Shown: positions 33,240 through 42,762, counted from the stretch's first letter. The stretch is DNA of 64,000 nucleotides from Bog-950 sp964631835 (GCA_964631835.1 CAZWAD010000011.1:51762-115761); one strand, 5' to 3'. Notes: generated by a model not told the origin, from the sequence alone. Program-made: numbers and translations.

Positions 33240-34271
33240 TTAAAACCTTCCTGCCTCTACGTCTTTAATAAAACCGAGCAAGTATTTGAAATAATTTTCC
33301 TGATCGTCCCACATGGAGAGGTGGCTGCCGTTTTCGCAGATGTTGATGCGGCTGTTCGGGATGAGTTTATTCATTCGCTGAATGTCTTCCACACTCATAC
33401 TGTCGTAAAGACCCACAATGAGCAAAGTTTTTATGTTGATGTTCGACAGGTAGTTCCAGCGGTCCCAGTCTTTGAAAGTACCTGTGACCACAAATTCGTT
33501 ATTCCCCTGCATGGTATTATAAACCTGAGTGGCTAAATGACGGAACATACGCGATACCGGCTCGGGCCAGGGCACTACACGGCAGATATACTTATAGTAA
33601 AGCTCTTTAATGAGAATGTCCTGGTATTCCTTGGCGTCCCACTGCTCTTTCTTTTCGTATTCTTCCATCATTTTTAAAGTTTCGGGAGGAAACTTGGCAC
33701 GCAGTTCGTTGATGTATTTTACGTAAGAAGGAATGCTGGCTGTCATATTTGAAATAATGAGCCCCTTCAGATGATTCCCGTATTTAAGCGCGTACTCAAT
33801 GCCCAGCATTCCACCCCAGCTTTGTCCGTACAGATAGAATTGATCGAGCCCAAGTCCTTTGCGCACATGCTCCACTTCTTCAGTAAACCGTCCTATGCGC
33901 CAGAGGCTTTTGTCATCGGGCTGGTCACTGTAATGAGAACCAAGTTGGTCATAGTAATAGAACTCAATGCCTTCCTGCGGAAGAAAGTCTTCAAAGCATT
34001 CGAAATATTCGTGTGTGCAACCGGGACCGCCATGCAGGGTAAGCATTTTTATGTTGCCGCTGCCCACTTTCTTCGTCCACACTTTATAGCCGCCATCAAT
34101 TTCAATCATTTTTATTCCACCCGTTTTTATTTCACCGGAAGGTGAAGCCTGAACAGATTTTCGTACCGCAGGTGTTTTTTCTTTTGGAGGTTGAAACAAG
34201 GAAGCAGGAATAGATGCGCCTGCAGCAAGAAGTAAGTTGCTTTTAAGATAGTCTTTGCGTGTAAGTTTCAT
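33240..34271 (-). CDS. Proline iminopeptidase-like alpha/beta hydrolase (S33)
   Basis: 343 residues. An N-terminal export signal (MKLTRKDYLKSNLLLAAGAS) has an RK pair near a Tat-like motif, so periplasmic export by Tat or Sec is likely. The hydrolase has HGGPGC (80-85, oxyanion side), YDQLGSHYSDQP, the nucleophile elbow GQSWGG with S151, and GSHLSMWDD near the C-terminus with the catalytic His. Relatives release N-terminal proline or act on similar peptides; the substrate here is unproven. It is divergent from the rsmF-like gene across a region with a strong inverted repeat. Confidence 0.88.
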   Translation of the reverse strand: MKLTRKDYLKSNLLLAAGASIPASLFQPPKEKTPAVRKSVQASPSGEIKTGGIKMIEIDGGYKVWTKKVGSGNIKMLTLHGGPGCTHEYFECFEDFLPQEGIEFYYYDQLGSHYSDQPDDKSLWRIGRFTEEVEHVRKGLGLDQFYLYGQSWGGMLGIEYALKYGNHLKGLIISNMTASIPSYVKYINELRAKFPPETLKMMEEYEKKEQWDAKEYQDILIKELYYKYICRVVPWPEPVSRMFRHLATQVYNTMQGNNEFVVTGTFKDWDRWNYLSNINIKTLLIVGLYDSMSVEDIQRMNKLIPNSRINICENGSHLSMWDDQENYFKYLLGFIKDVEAGRF

Positions 34272-34303
34272 GTGGTTATATTTTAATTTTTAAGGTCAGA
34301 TGG

Positions 34304-34354
34304 AATGCCTGTGATACTATCATATTCTGTTTGTGGTTTTGAATCACAGGCATT
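34304..34354. promoter_or_regulatory. 12-bp perfect inverted repeat in a divergent promoter region
   Basis: AATGCCTGTGAT (34304-34315) and ATCACAGGCATT (34343-34354) are exact reverse complements around a 27-nt loop. It lies between two divergent starts, 33 bp from one and 80 bp from the other, so no gene needs a terminator here. An operator pair or leader hairpin is possible. Confidence 0.65.
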
Positions 34355-34433
34355 TTATGGCTATTGATTTTGAGCTAAGTTAAACAAGTTAGAAAATAAT
34401 TTGGGATTGATTTTATTATGTTGCGGCAAATTG

Positions 34434-35756
34434 ATGAATGCGAAAACCAAATACCCGGCTGCTTTTCTGAACCGGATGAGAACTAAACTGAACGTTGAGT
34501 TCAGCGAGTTTATGGAAAGCATGGAGCAAGCGCCACCGGTTTCGGTTCGGCTTAACCCTTTCAAAAAAAATAAAGAGTTTGACGGGGATGAGAAAGTGCC
34601 GTGGTCCGATAACGGAAGATATTTGAAAGAGCGTCCTTCATTCACTTTCGACCCGCTTTTTCATGCAGGAACATATTATGTTCAGGAAGCCAGTTCAATG
34701 TTTATTGAACAGGTTTGGAGGCAGATTAACTTGCGAGGCAAATCAGTTCGTGTGCTCGATATGTGTGCCGCACCGGGCGGTAAAACCACTCACCTGCTTT
34801 CGATGATGGATGGCAAAGGCCTGCTGGTGAGCAACGAAGTAATTCCAAACAGAAACAAAATTTTGCGTCATAATGTTGTGAAGTGGGGAGCAGCTAATTG
34901 TATTGTTACGCAAAATAAAACGGAAGATTTTGCTTCGTTTGAAAGTTACTTTGATGTAATATTAGTTGATGCGCCTTGTAGCGGAGAGGGATTGTTCAGA
35001 AAAGATAAAGATGCAATAAGTGAATGGAGTGAGGAAAATGTAAAGATGTGTTCTGTAAGGCAGAAAGAAATTCTGAAACAAATCATACAATGCCTGAAAC
35101 CGGGCGGGTTTTTGATTTATTCCACCTGCACTTTTGAAGACGAAGAGAATGACAGCTTAATGGCGGATTCAGGATACAGAAGTATGGAATTAGAATTCAG
35201 AAATTTTGGACAAGTTAAAACCAGGCACGGGTTTCAATTTTATCCGCATAAGCTCAAAGGAGAAGGTTTTTATCTGTCGGTATTGCAGAAAGATGGGGAT
35301 AGTGCAAATGATAGAATACAAAAATCAAAAATTGGCGATGCAAGGAGCAACTACCTTCAGGAATTTTTAGACAAACCAGATAATCATTACGAAATTGTAA
35401 AAGATGATGCAGTTTATGCCATACCGAAAGATGTCTATCCCGATTTTAATTTTCTTGAAAAGAAACTTTACATCCGCCATGCGGGAATTTATATGGGAAA
35501 CGTGAAGGGGAATGATTTTCTTCCTTCACATGACTTGGCGATGAGTGTGGATTTAAGAAAAGATTTACCCGCTGTTGATTTGGATTACGAAGAAGCAATT
35601 TCTTTTCTCCGCTGTGAAACACCGAGAATAAAAAGTGAAACACGTGGATGGGTTTTGGCAAAATATCAGAGCATGAGTTTAGGATGGATGAAAGTGATGG
35701 ATGGAAGAATAAACAATTACTTCCCGAAAGATTGGCGAATTTTGAAGCGGCAGTGA
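34434..35756 (+). CDS. rsmF: rRNA cytosine-C5 methyltransferase (RsmF/NOP2/Sun family)
   Basis: 440 residues from ATG 34434 (MNAKTKYPAAFLNRM). The SAM-binding core has DMCAAPGGKTTHL (motif I). The two catalytic Cys motifs are DAPCSGEGLFRKD and STCTFEDEEND. The C-terminal region (about 330-440) with CETPRIKSETRGWVLAKY and GWMKVMDGRINNYFP is the RsmF-type RNA-binding extension. It methylates a cytosine of 16S rRNA in characterised members; the exact site cannot be read here. The TPR lipoprotein gene follows after 11 bp. Confidence 0.92.
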   Translation: MNAKTKYPAAFLNRMRTKLNVEFSEFMESMEQAPPVSVRLNPFKKNKEFDGDEKVPWSDNGRYLKERPSFTFDPLFHAGTYYVQEASSMFIEQVWRQINLRGKSVRVLDMCAAPGGKTTHLLSMMDGKGLLVSNEVIPNRNKILRHNVVKWGAANCIVTQNKTEDFASFESYFDVILVDAPCSGEGLFRKDKDAISEWSEENVKMCSVRQKEILKQIIQCLKPGGFLIYSTCTFEDEENDSLMADSGYRSMELEFRNFGQVKTRHGFQFYPHKLKGEGFYLSVLQKDGDSANDRIQKSKIGDARSNYLQEFLDKPDNHYEIVKDDAVYAIPKDVYPDFNFLEKKLYIRHAGIYMGNVKGNDFLPSHDLAMSVDLRKDLPAVDLDYEEAISFLRCETPRIKSETRGWVLAKYQSMSLGWMKVMDGRINNYFPKDWRILKRQ

Positions 35757-35767
35757 ATACAAAATCT

Positions 35768-36841
35768 ATGAAGAAATACTTTCTCGTCTTTTTTGGCTTA
35801 GCAATGGTGTTGTCAGGACTTAATTGTAAGCAATGCAATTCTCCCAAGCCTGATGTAATGCAAGCGGATACTTCAACTGTACCACAACTGGATAAAGTTA
35901 CGGCAGAAATAAAAAAAGATTCGCTGAATCCGTTTCTCTATTACAAGCGGGCGCAGATTTATGAAGCGAATAACGACTTTAAAAGCGCAGCCACTGACAT
36001 GTTTCTGGCTTTAACGCTTGACTCGCTTCGCCCTGAATTTTATTTATATGCGGCTGAGCTTTTTAAAAAGTCGGCAGAGCCGCAAAGAGGAATCGTGCTG
36101 ATGAACAAGGCTATTGCCATTGATTCTTCCAATACAGCTTACTACGTAAAGGCAGCAGAGCTGGCTTATATTGATACAACCGTAAAGGGGAATTACAGGC
36201 TTGCTCTGGATTACCTGAATGCCGCAATCGTCCGTGACCCTCAAAATGCCGACATCTATTTTTACAAGGGAACGATTTTCAAAGAGACCGGTGATACAAC
36301 CCGCGCCATCTCTTCGTTTCAAACAGCAACAGAATTGAATCCCCGGTATTATAACGCTTATGTTCAGATCGGCCTCCTGCTGAAAAACAGAAATGATAAG
36401 AACGCACAGAAATATCTGGACAACGCGATTAAAGTAAGTCAGAAACCGGAAGACGCATTATATGCAAAAGCAAATATCCTGAAAGACGATGCGCTTGAAT
36501 TGAGTGATGCAAATAAACTGTCTTCAGCAGAAAACAAGTTCAGCCAGGCTATAGAAAATTTCAAAAAGGTGATTGAATTAAATTACAAGAACACAGAGGC
36601 ATATATGGGCGCTGCATTTTGTTATTATCAGTTGGATTCTCTGGAACAGGCCTATCATTTCTATGAACTCGCCACCAAAATTTCTCCCACTTATGCCGGT
36701 GCATATTTCAGCAAGGGTTTGTGTGCAGAAGAGTTGGGCAGAAAGAAAGAAGCTATGGAACTGTATCAAAACTGCCTGAACATAGACCCCGGTTTTGAAA
36801 GAGCGAAGGAGCACTTGAAGAAGTTGAAGGGCAATCCCTGA
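35768..36841 (+). CDS. TPR-repeat lipoprotein
   Basis: 357 residues from ATG 35768; the frame is open upstream, but MKKYFLVFFGLAMVLSGLNC is a lipoprotein signal (Cys at about 20). Seven or more TPRs fill residues about 45-355 (NPFLYYKRAQIYEANNDFKSAATDM, ADIYFYKGTIFKETGDTTRAISSF, AGAYFSKGLCAEELGRKKEAMELY; each shown in part). It should be anchored to a membrane and act as a scaffold in the periplasm or on the surface. It is 11 bp downstream of the methyltransferase gene, likely co-transcribed. Function unknown. Confidence 0.88.
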   Translation: MKKYFLVFFGLAMVLSGLNCKQCNSPKPDVMQADTSTVPQLDKVTAEIKKDSLNPFLYYKRAQIYEANNDFKSAATDMFLALTLDSLRPEFYLYAAELFKKSAEPQRGIVLMNKAIAIDSSNTAYYVKAAELAYIDTTVKGNYRLALDYLNAAIVRDPQNADIYFYKGTIFKETGDTTRAISSFQTATELNPRYYNAYVQIGLLLKNRNDKNAQKYLDNAIKVSQKPEDALYAKANILKDDALELSDANKLSSAENKFSQAIENFKKVIELNYKNTEAYMGAAFCYYQLDSLEQAYHFYELATKISPTYAGAYFSKGLCAEELGRKKEAMELYQNCLNIDPGFERAKEHLKKLKGNP

Positions 36842-36886
36842 CTTTATTTTCCTATCATGTGAGTAGATTATAATTATTATTGCCTG

Positions 36887-37372
36887 ATGACAGAATCACA
36901 TCTGCGAAGTATTATCAAGGGAATTTCATGGCGTATTATCGGTACACTTGACACCATGATGATTTCGTACTTCGTACAGTTTTTTAACCTGTCGTTTACC
37001 CGGCAAACAACCAGGAAGGAAACAGCTTCAGGAGAAATGTTTTCAAACGCATTCCTGATTGGAATGATAGAGTTTGTAACAAAAATTGTTCTATATTATT
37101 TTCATGAGAGGGTTTGGCTGCTTTATCTGAAAGAGAGGAGTCAGACCAAGCAGATTTCAGCGGCAAAAGCAGTTACGTGGAGGATTATCGGCTCGCTGGA
37201 TACCATGCTTTGGAGTGGAGTGGTTCTGAAAGATATGGAAAAGGGAGTGCTGATTGGTTTCCTGGAAATTTTCACGAAAATAATTTTGTATTACTTCCAC
37301 GAGCGTCTGTGGCACCGGCTTCCGATTGGAACGGTCAGGAAATGGTTTGGTATTGTTGTACAGGCAGATTAA
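36887..37372 (+). CDS. DUF2061 membrane protein, tandem duplicate
   Basis: 161 residues holding two copies of the DUF2061 unit: KGISWRIIGTLDTMMISYFV with FVTKIVLYYFHERVW (about 10-85) and KAVTWRIIGSLDTMLWSGVV with FTKIILYYFHERLWHR (about 93-155). Each unit has two hydrophobic helices ending in YYFHERxW. DUF2061 proteins are unnamed inner-membrane proteins. The stop shares a TTAA tetramer with the convergent folC. Function unknown. Confidence 0.9.
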   Translation: MTESHLRSIIKGISWRIIGTLDTMMISYFVQFFNLSFTRQTTRKETASGEMFSNAFLIGMIEFVTKIVLYYFHERVWLLYLKERSQTKQISAAKAVTWRIIGSLDTMLWSGVVLKDMEKGVLIGFLEIFTKIILYYFHERLWHRLPIGTVRKWFGIVVQAD

Positions 37373-38589
37373 AGCAATTCACCGATAACAAATATACTTC
37401 CGGCAACTATTATCAGGTCTTTTTCAGAAGCATTTTTCTCCGCTGCTTTAAAAGCTTTTTTCACAGAACTGTAATTTTCACCTTTCAGCCCGAACTTTTC
37501 TGCCTGCTGCTTTAATTGTTTTGAATCCAAACCTCTCGGAATATTGGCTTTGCAGAAATAAAAAAGTGCATTTGCGGGCAACTGCGAAAGATTTTCAGAA
37601 ATATCTTTATCACCGGCTGTGCCGTAAACGAAGTGAAGAGTTTTGTGATTCGTATTTTGTATTTCTTTTTTCAATTCTTTTAACCCGCCCTGGTTGTGCG
37701 CAGAATCAAAAATTGTCAGCGGTTTCTTTTTAATGATCATCCATCTGCCGGTAAAAGAAGTATTCTTTATTACGTGTTTAATTCCTTGTCTTATTGTCTT
37801 ACGTGTAATTTTCACTCCGTATTCCTGTAAAACTTTCACTGAAGCCAGTGCAGTGCGGAGGTTTTTCGATTGAAAACTGCCCGTTAAATCCGATTTAAAA
37901 TTTTTCTTTTTAATGGTTTCATCAGCGAAAATGATTTTGGAGCGTAGGGTTTTGGCTTTGGAAACAAAAACCTGTTTTGTTTCTTTTTGTGTTTCACCAA
38001 TTACCACCGGAATGCCGGGTTTTATTATTCCGGCTTTTTCACCGGCAATTTTTTGAATTGTATTTCCAAGAAATTGCTGGTGGTCGAAACTGATATTGGT
38101 GATTATAGACAGAACAGGAGTAATAATGTTGGTGGAATCCAATCTTCCTCCCATTCCCGTTTCAATTACCGCAAAGTCAACTTTCTTTTTTCTGAAGTAT
38201 TCAAATGCCATAACCGTAGTTATCTCGAAAAACGATGCATCAACTTCTTTGAACTTCTCGATGTTTTCGTCAACAAACTTTGTAACAAATTTTTTACTGA
38301 TGTATTTGCCGTTGATTTTAATACGCTCGCGGTAATCTTTGTAATGAGGAGATACAAACAAACCGGTTTTATAACCCTGCTCCTGTAAAATTGACGCCAG
38401 GATATGCGCAACAGAGCCTTTGCCGTTTGTTCCGGCTATGTGAATACACTTTAAATCGCGTTGCGGATTACAGAGAATGTCACACAACCGGATAATGTTC
38501 GTTAAATCTTTCCGGTAAGCTGCTGCGCCCACACGCTGAAACATCGGGAGTTGTTCGAGAAGATACTTAAGTGCCTGCCGGTAAGTCAA
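37369..38589 (-). CDS. folC: Folylpolyglutamate synthase / dihydrofolate synthase
   Basis: Mur-ligase-like ATP enzyme that adds glutamate to dihydropteroate and to tetrahydrofolate. 406 residues: GTNGKGSVAHILASILQEQG (P-loop near 52-58, shown in part), SPHYKDYRERIKINGK, ETGMGGRLDSTN, FDHQQFLGNTI and GEKAGIIKPG. Its start lies 39 bp after the tonB stop, so it may be transcribed from the exbB-exbD-tonB promoter, a common Bacteroidota arrangement. Confidence 0.95.
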   Translation of the reverse strand: MTYRQALKYLLEQLPMFQRVGAAAYRKDLTNIIRLCDILCNPQRDLKCIHIAGTNGKGSVAHILASILQEQGYKTGLFVSPHYKDYRERIKINGKYISKKFVTKFVDENIEKFKEVDASFFEITTVMAFEYFRKKKVDFAVIETGMGGRLDSTNIITPVLSIITNISFDHQQFLGNTIQKIAGEKAGIIKPGIPVVIGETQKETKQVFVSKAKTLRSKIIFADETIKKKNFKSDLTGSFQSKNLRTALASVKVLQEYGVKITRKTIRQGIKHVIKNTSFTGRWMIIKKKPLTIFDSAHNQGGLKELKKEIQNTNHKTLHFVYGTAGDKDISENLSQLPANALFYFCKANIPRGLDSKQLKQQAEKFGLKGENYSSVKKAFKAAEKNASEKDLIIVAGSIFVIGELL

Positions 38590-38628
38590 AATCCTTTTTA
38601 GGACGAAAGTAAACGGTTCGCAGAAATT

Positions 38629-39534
38629 TTACTGAACGGTAAACACGTAGTTGATGGAGCCGTATTGCTGCGCGTCAGCGTTCTGGTCATCGTTAAACCG
38701 GGAGAGTTTGGCTGCTTTAATGGCATTATCAATAGTGCACTTATCCGTAATGGTTGAACCTTCGCGGTGATATTTTGCATCGGTAACGCTTCCATCGCGG
38801 TTAACGGTAATGTCTATAATTACATTGCCTTTCTCATTACAGAACTTAGGAGCGGGAAGAGAAGTGCTTCTTCTTCCTTTCAGGCTAACGCCACGCAGGT
38901 TTCCGCTTCCGGGACCTATACCCAATCCGCTTTCACTGTTTAAATAATTTTTTGAATTCGGGTCGCCACCGGGGCTCCCCTGGTCGCCTTGCTTGCCACC
39001 GGTGCCATCGCCCTTGCTTTGGTTAGGATTTCCGTAAGCGCCCTTTTTAAACATCGCATCCTCAATAGGTTTTGGCTGAGGAGTTGGTGCGCTTTCTTTG
39101 GTTGAATTACTCGGTTTGTTTTCGGTTGTCTTTGGTTTGTCAACCGGTTTTATTGCAGTGGATTCGGTTGGTTTTGGTTTCTCTGCTTCGGTAGTTTTCT
39201 TCATGGTCACAGGGGCTTCTTCTATATCCTGTGTAGCCACATCTTCTTTGGCAGAAGGGGCAGGCTCCTGTTTTGCCGAAGGCGGGGGAGAAAAGTCAGC
39301 CTGAATGGGAGTGAGCGTCATGGGCTGCACATCACCGCTCCCTGTTTCATCTGTTCCGAAGTTTACTATCATGCCTCCACCGCTTTCGGTGTAGGGTGGG
39401 TTGGGAGGCGTAAGAATTTGCCAGATAAGAAACAGAATAATGAGGGCGTGAACCGCTACGGTTACAAAACCCGATATAGCTGTTTTCCGGTTTTTAAACC
39501 TTCTGTCTTCTAATTCAAAACCTGAGGCAAACAT
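38629..39534 (-). CDS. tonB: TonB family energy transducer
   Basis: 301 residues: cytoplasmic start, one membrane helix (about 21-43, AISGFVTVAVHALIILFLIW), a long Pro/Lys/Glu/Thr-rich periplasmic linker (about 85-165), a Gly/Asn/Ser stretch and a C-terminal TonB-like domain (about 215-301) with GNVIIDITVNRDGSV and NYVFTVQ. It transfers proton-motive energy from ExbB/ExbD to outer-membrane receptors. The order exbB, exbD, tonB on one strand with 5-10 bp gaps supports one complex. Confidence 0.93.
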   Translation of the reverse strand: MFASGFELEDRRFKNRKTAISGFVTVAVHALIILFLIWQILTPPNPPYTESGGGMIVNFGTDETGSGDVQPMTLTPIQADFSPPPSAKQEPAPSAKEDVATQDIEEAPVTMKKTTEAEKPKPTESTAIKPVDKPKTTENKPSNSTKESAPTPQPKPIEDAMFKKGAYGNPNQSKGDGTGGKQGDQGSPGGDPNSKNYLNSESGLGIGPGSGNLRGVSLKGRRSTSLPAPKFCNEKGNVIIDITVNRDGSVTDAKYHREGSTITDKCTIDNAIKAAKLSRFNDDQNADAQQYGSINYVFTVQ

Positions 39535-39539
39535 GACGA

Positions 39540-39935
39540 CTACTTATTTGAAGTGGCTAAAACCATTTTCACTTTCAACCGGTTGCCGATAGAAATCAAG
39601 TCAACAACCGTTTGCACCGGTAGGGTGTTGTCGGCCCGCAGCACAACCGTAGCGTCCTGCAACGATTGTGTCTGCGATGCCAGCCTGGGTTCCAGTTCTT
39701 CGTAGGTGACAGGGGCGTTGTTGATGTAGTATTTTTTTTCAGCGTCAACGGAAATGGTGATGTTTTGTTTGGAAACCGATTTCCCGGCATCGCTTTTCGG
39801 AAGAATCAGCTTGATTACAGAAGGATTCACGAGAGTGGAAATAATCAGGAAGAACAGCATGAGGAAAAACATGATGTCGCTGAGCGAGGAAGTGCTCACC
39901 TCCGAATGCATTCTGCTTTGTCTTCGTAAGCGCAT
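39540..39935 (-). CDS. exbD: ExbD/TolR biopolymer transport protein
   Basis: 131 residues: a short cytosolic end, one helix with the key Asp (SLSDIMFFLMLFFLIIS, about 16-33; the Asp at the cytoplasmic side of the helix is the proton-pathway residue in ExbD) and a periplasmic domain. It sits 10 bp after exbB and 5 bp before tonB. It forms the ExbBD motor powering TonB. Confidence 0.93.
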   Translation of the reverse strand: MRLRRQSRMHSEVSTSSLSDIMFFLMLFFLIISTLVNPSVIKLILPKSDAGKSVSKQNITISVDAEKKYYINNAPVTYEELEPRLASQTQSLQDATVVLRADNTLPVQTVVDLISIGNRLKVKMVLATSNK

Positions 39936-39945
39936 GTTCTGATAA

Positions 39946-40629
39946 TTATTTGGTCGGTTCCTGAATCAGGTCAATAAACTCCACGGTGGTATTTTCCAGT
40001 TGAAAACTTACCCGGTCAATCATGGTGTTCAGATAATGAAAAGCAATGTGGGCGAGTATTCCTACAATCAAGCCGGCTGCAGAGGTTATCATTTTTTCGT
40101 ATAAGCCACCGGCAATAAGCCCGATGCTGATATTATCGGCCAGCGAGATGTTGTAAAATATTTTGATTACTCCGCTGATGGTTCCCACAAAGCCGAGCAT
40201 GGGAGCTATACCGGCAATAATTCCAAGGTAAGAAAGATGCTTTTCGAGCTTGTAGATTTCGAGTTTGCCGGTGTTTTCCACTGCGCTTTCAATTTCTTTA
40301 ATGGGTTTGCCGAGGCGTTTAATCCCTTTTTCGAGGAGGCGCGCAATGGGGGTGTTAGTACTGCGGCAAACGCTAAGCGCTGATTCGGTTTTGCCATCAA
40401 TCAGCATGGCTTTTACATTTGCCATGAATGCGGTATCCACCTTTGCTGCCTGGCTGATGGTTAAAAATCTTTCCACGGTAAGGAACACCGCTATAACAGA
40501 AAGTATTCCTATCGGAATCATTATCCATCCGCCTTTAAAAATCAAATCCAGCAGGTTGAGCGTTTGTGTCTGTTCAACCATCGTGTTTGCCACAGCAGCC
40601 GAGTCGGTTGCAATTTGGAGAAGAAGCAT
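39946..40629 (-). CDS. exbB: ExbB/TolQ/MotA proton-channel protein
   Basis: 227 residues with three membrane helices (about 30-53, about 137-160 and about 170-195), the second and third carrying ISLADNISIGLIAGGLYEKMITS, a MotA/TolQ signature (shown in part), and GIIAGIAPMLGFVGTISGVI. A cytosolic domain lies between helix 1 and 2. Its N-terminal extension suggests a periplasmic start. It is first in the exbB-exbD-tonB set and would form the pentameric channel. Confidence 0.94.
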   Translation of the reverse strand: MLLLQIATDSAAVANTMVEQTQTLNLLDLIFKGGWIMIPIGILSVIAVFLTVERFLTISQAAKVDTAFMANVKAMLIDGKTESALSVCRSTNTPIARLLEKGIKRLGKPIKEIESAVENTGKLEIYKLEKHLSYLGIIAGIAPMLGFVGTISGVIKIFYNISLADNISIGLIAGGLYEKMITSAAGLIVGILAHIAFHYLNTMIDRVSFQLENTTVEFIDLIQEPTK

Positions 40630-40823
40630 AATTTCAGTTTATGGTTTTTAAGTCCAAGCTATTCTTGTAACGCTTGATTACCTGTTTTTAGTATGGCAAA
40701 TGTTGTTTCGTTATCGTTCATTAACTATATCACTATTAAACCTGAACTTGTTGATTGTGTGTATTTAAAGGCAGTAGGCTATTTGTTCAAATTCAATATT
40801 TTCGGATGGAGTAAAAAGTTTAC

Positions 40824-42749
40824 ATGTTTCCATTCCGCACCGGGCTTTTGATGCTGCTGTTTTTAGCTGCATCGGTTTTAATTTTCACCTCTTCCAATCA
40901 CCCGGCTGATTCTCCTTTTCATACCGGTAAAGAACTTGAACAATTAAAAGGCTCGCGCTCCCCCATTGATTCGGGAGAATATTTTTTAGGGAGTGTGGCT
41001 TGCCGGGGCTGCCATGGTTATGATACTTTGGGAACCGCCAGCGTTGACGAAAACGGCAACGACATAAACCTGTATGACGACTGGCAAGCCACCATGATGG
41101 CTCTATCGGCTATTGACCCTTTCTGGCGCGCCAAAGTAAGCCACGAAATACTGGTGAACCCGGGGCATTCGATTGAACTGCAAACCAAATGCACCTCTTG
41201 TCATGCGCCTATGGGGCATTTCAGCGCTATGTTCAAAGGCGCTGCTGCATACACCCTTGCCGATTTGCTGAATGATACTCTCGGATTAAACGGAGTTGCC
41301 TGTGGCGGATGTCATGAAATAGCTAACGACAGCCTGGGGCTGGAGTTTTCGGGCGCTATCCGATACGATACTTCACGCGTGGAGTACGGTCCGTTTCCAA
41401 ATCCGCTGGTTGGTCCCATGCAGCTGTATGTGGGGCTTATTCCTACCCACAGCACGCATGTAAGCCGGAGCGAGGTTTGCGCTTCGTGTCATACTTTACT
41501 GACCAGGGCGGTGGACCTGAACGGAAACTACACCGGTGGTTATTTTGCGGAGCAGGCTACTTTTCACGAGTGGGTAAACAGCATTTACAACAGCGACCAG
41601 CCCTGCCAGCGGTGCCACATGCCGCAAATTCAGGAACCGGTGGTTATTGCCAGCAATATCCTCAATCTTCCTCCGCGGAGCCCCTTTAACCTTCACAAGT
41701 TCATGGGCGGAAATACCACTATGCTGCAAATGATAAAGCAGAATAAAACTTCGCTGGGAGTTACCGCTTCCGATGCCCACTTCGACAGCACCATTACCGC
41801 CACGCTTCAGTTGCTTCAGCATTCTACTTTGGACATGACTACCGGAGTAGATTCCATTTCGCGCGATACATTGTATATCAGCGTATTTCTGAAAAACAAA
41901 GCCGGGCATAAATTCCCCAGCGGTTATCCTTCGCGAAGGGCGTTTGTGCAACTCGCAGTTACCGGTTCAGCGGGCGATACTCTTTTTCAGAGCGGAATGC
42001 TGAGGCCCGATGGCGAAGTGGACGGGCAGGAAGCAGGAGTGGAGCCCCATTACAACATCATCAGCGATTCTTCGCAGGTGCAGATTTACGAAATGGTAAT
42101 GGGCGATGTAAACAGCAACATCACTACCGTTCTTGAGCGCGGGGCTGTAGAACTGAAAGACAACCGGCTGCCGCCCGAGGGGTTTACCACCTCGCATGTG
42201 GTGTACGATACGGTAAAGATTGTAGGAGTTCCTGCTTCCGATACCGACTTTAACCGCGATACTGCCGAGGGAACCGGTGCCGATGTGGTTCACTATCATA
42301 TTCCTCTGCGCGGCAGGGCAGGAGCTGTTCATATTTCTTCTGCGATATATTACCAAACCCTGCCCCCCCGGTGGTTTACCGAAATGTTTGCCTACAGCAG
42401 CGATTTTATTGATTCGTTCAGAACCATGTACAACGCTGCCGACAAGTCACCGGTTCTTATTGCCCGCGATGATGCCGACACCACCATCATCCCTTCGTCA
42501 GTAAATGCTTTACCGGTTTACAACAACTGGAAGGTATTCCCGGTTCCTTCATCTTCGGGAATCATTTTTATTCAAACTGCCAATGGCGAGCCGGTTACCG
42601 GTGCCGAGCTTTGGAATGCCGAAGGCAGGCTGGTAAACATATTTAACCGCCCGACAGGTTATATCACCCTGCCTGCTGCCGCAGGTGTTTATTATTTAAA
42701 AATTAAAACCGCAAAAGGTTCGGGGGTTAAGAAGGTGGTGAGGGAGTAA
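40824..42749 (+). CDS. Exported pentahaem cytochrome c with T9SS type A sorting tail
   Basis: 641 residues. A signal peptide (MFPFRTGLLMLLFLAASVLI) is followed by five CxxCH sites, CRGCH, CTSCH, CGGCH, CASCH and CQRCH, all within the first 280 residues. The middle has AGHKFPSGYPSRRAFVQLAV, a block common in multihaem cytochromes, with several further His as possible axial ligands. The last 80 residues (VFPVPSSSGIIFIQ, GAELWNAEGRLVN, AAGVYYLKI, KKVVRE) are a T9SS type A sorting domain. Secretion across the outer membrane would put haems on the cell surface. The electron partner is unknown. No neighbouring reductase is seen. Confidence 0.92.
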   Translation: MFPFRTGLLMLLFLAASVLIFTSSNHPADSPFHTGKELEQLKGSRSPIDSGEYFLGSVACRGCHGYDTLGTASVDENGNDINLYDDWQATMMALSAIDPFWRAKVSHEILVNPGHSIELQTKCTSCHAPMGHFSAMFKGAAAYTLADLLNDTLGLNGVACGGCHEIANDSLGLEFSGAIRYDTSRVEYGPFPNPLVGPMQLYVGLIPTHSTHVSRSEVCASCHTLLTRAVDLNGNYTGGYFAEQATFHEWVNSIYNSDQPCQRCHMPQIQEPVVIASNILNLPPRSPFNLHKFMGGNTTMLQMIKQNKTSLGVTASDAHFDSTITATLQLLQHSTLDMTTGVDSISRDTLYISVFLKNKAGHKFPSGYPSRRAFVQLAVTGSAGDTLFQSGMLRPDGEVDGQEAGVEPHYNIISDSSQVQIYEMVMGDVNSNITTVLERGAVELKDNRLPPEGFTTSHVVYDTVKIVGVPASDTDFNRDTAEGTGADVVHYHIPLRGRAGAVHISSAIYYQTLPPRWFTEMFAYSSDFIDSFRTMYNAADKSPVLIARDDADTTIIPSSVNALPVYNNWKVFPVPSSSGIIFIQTANGEPVTGAELWNAEGRLVNIFNRPTGYITLPAAAGVYYLKIKTAKGSGVKKVVRE

Positions 42750-42762
42750 GGGTTTAACCTGT

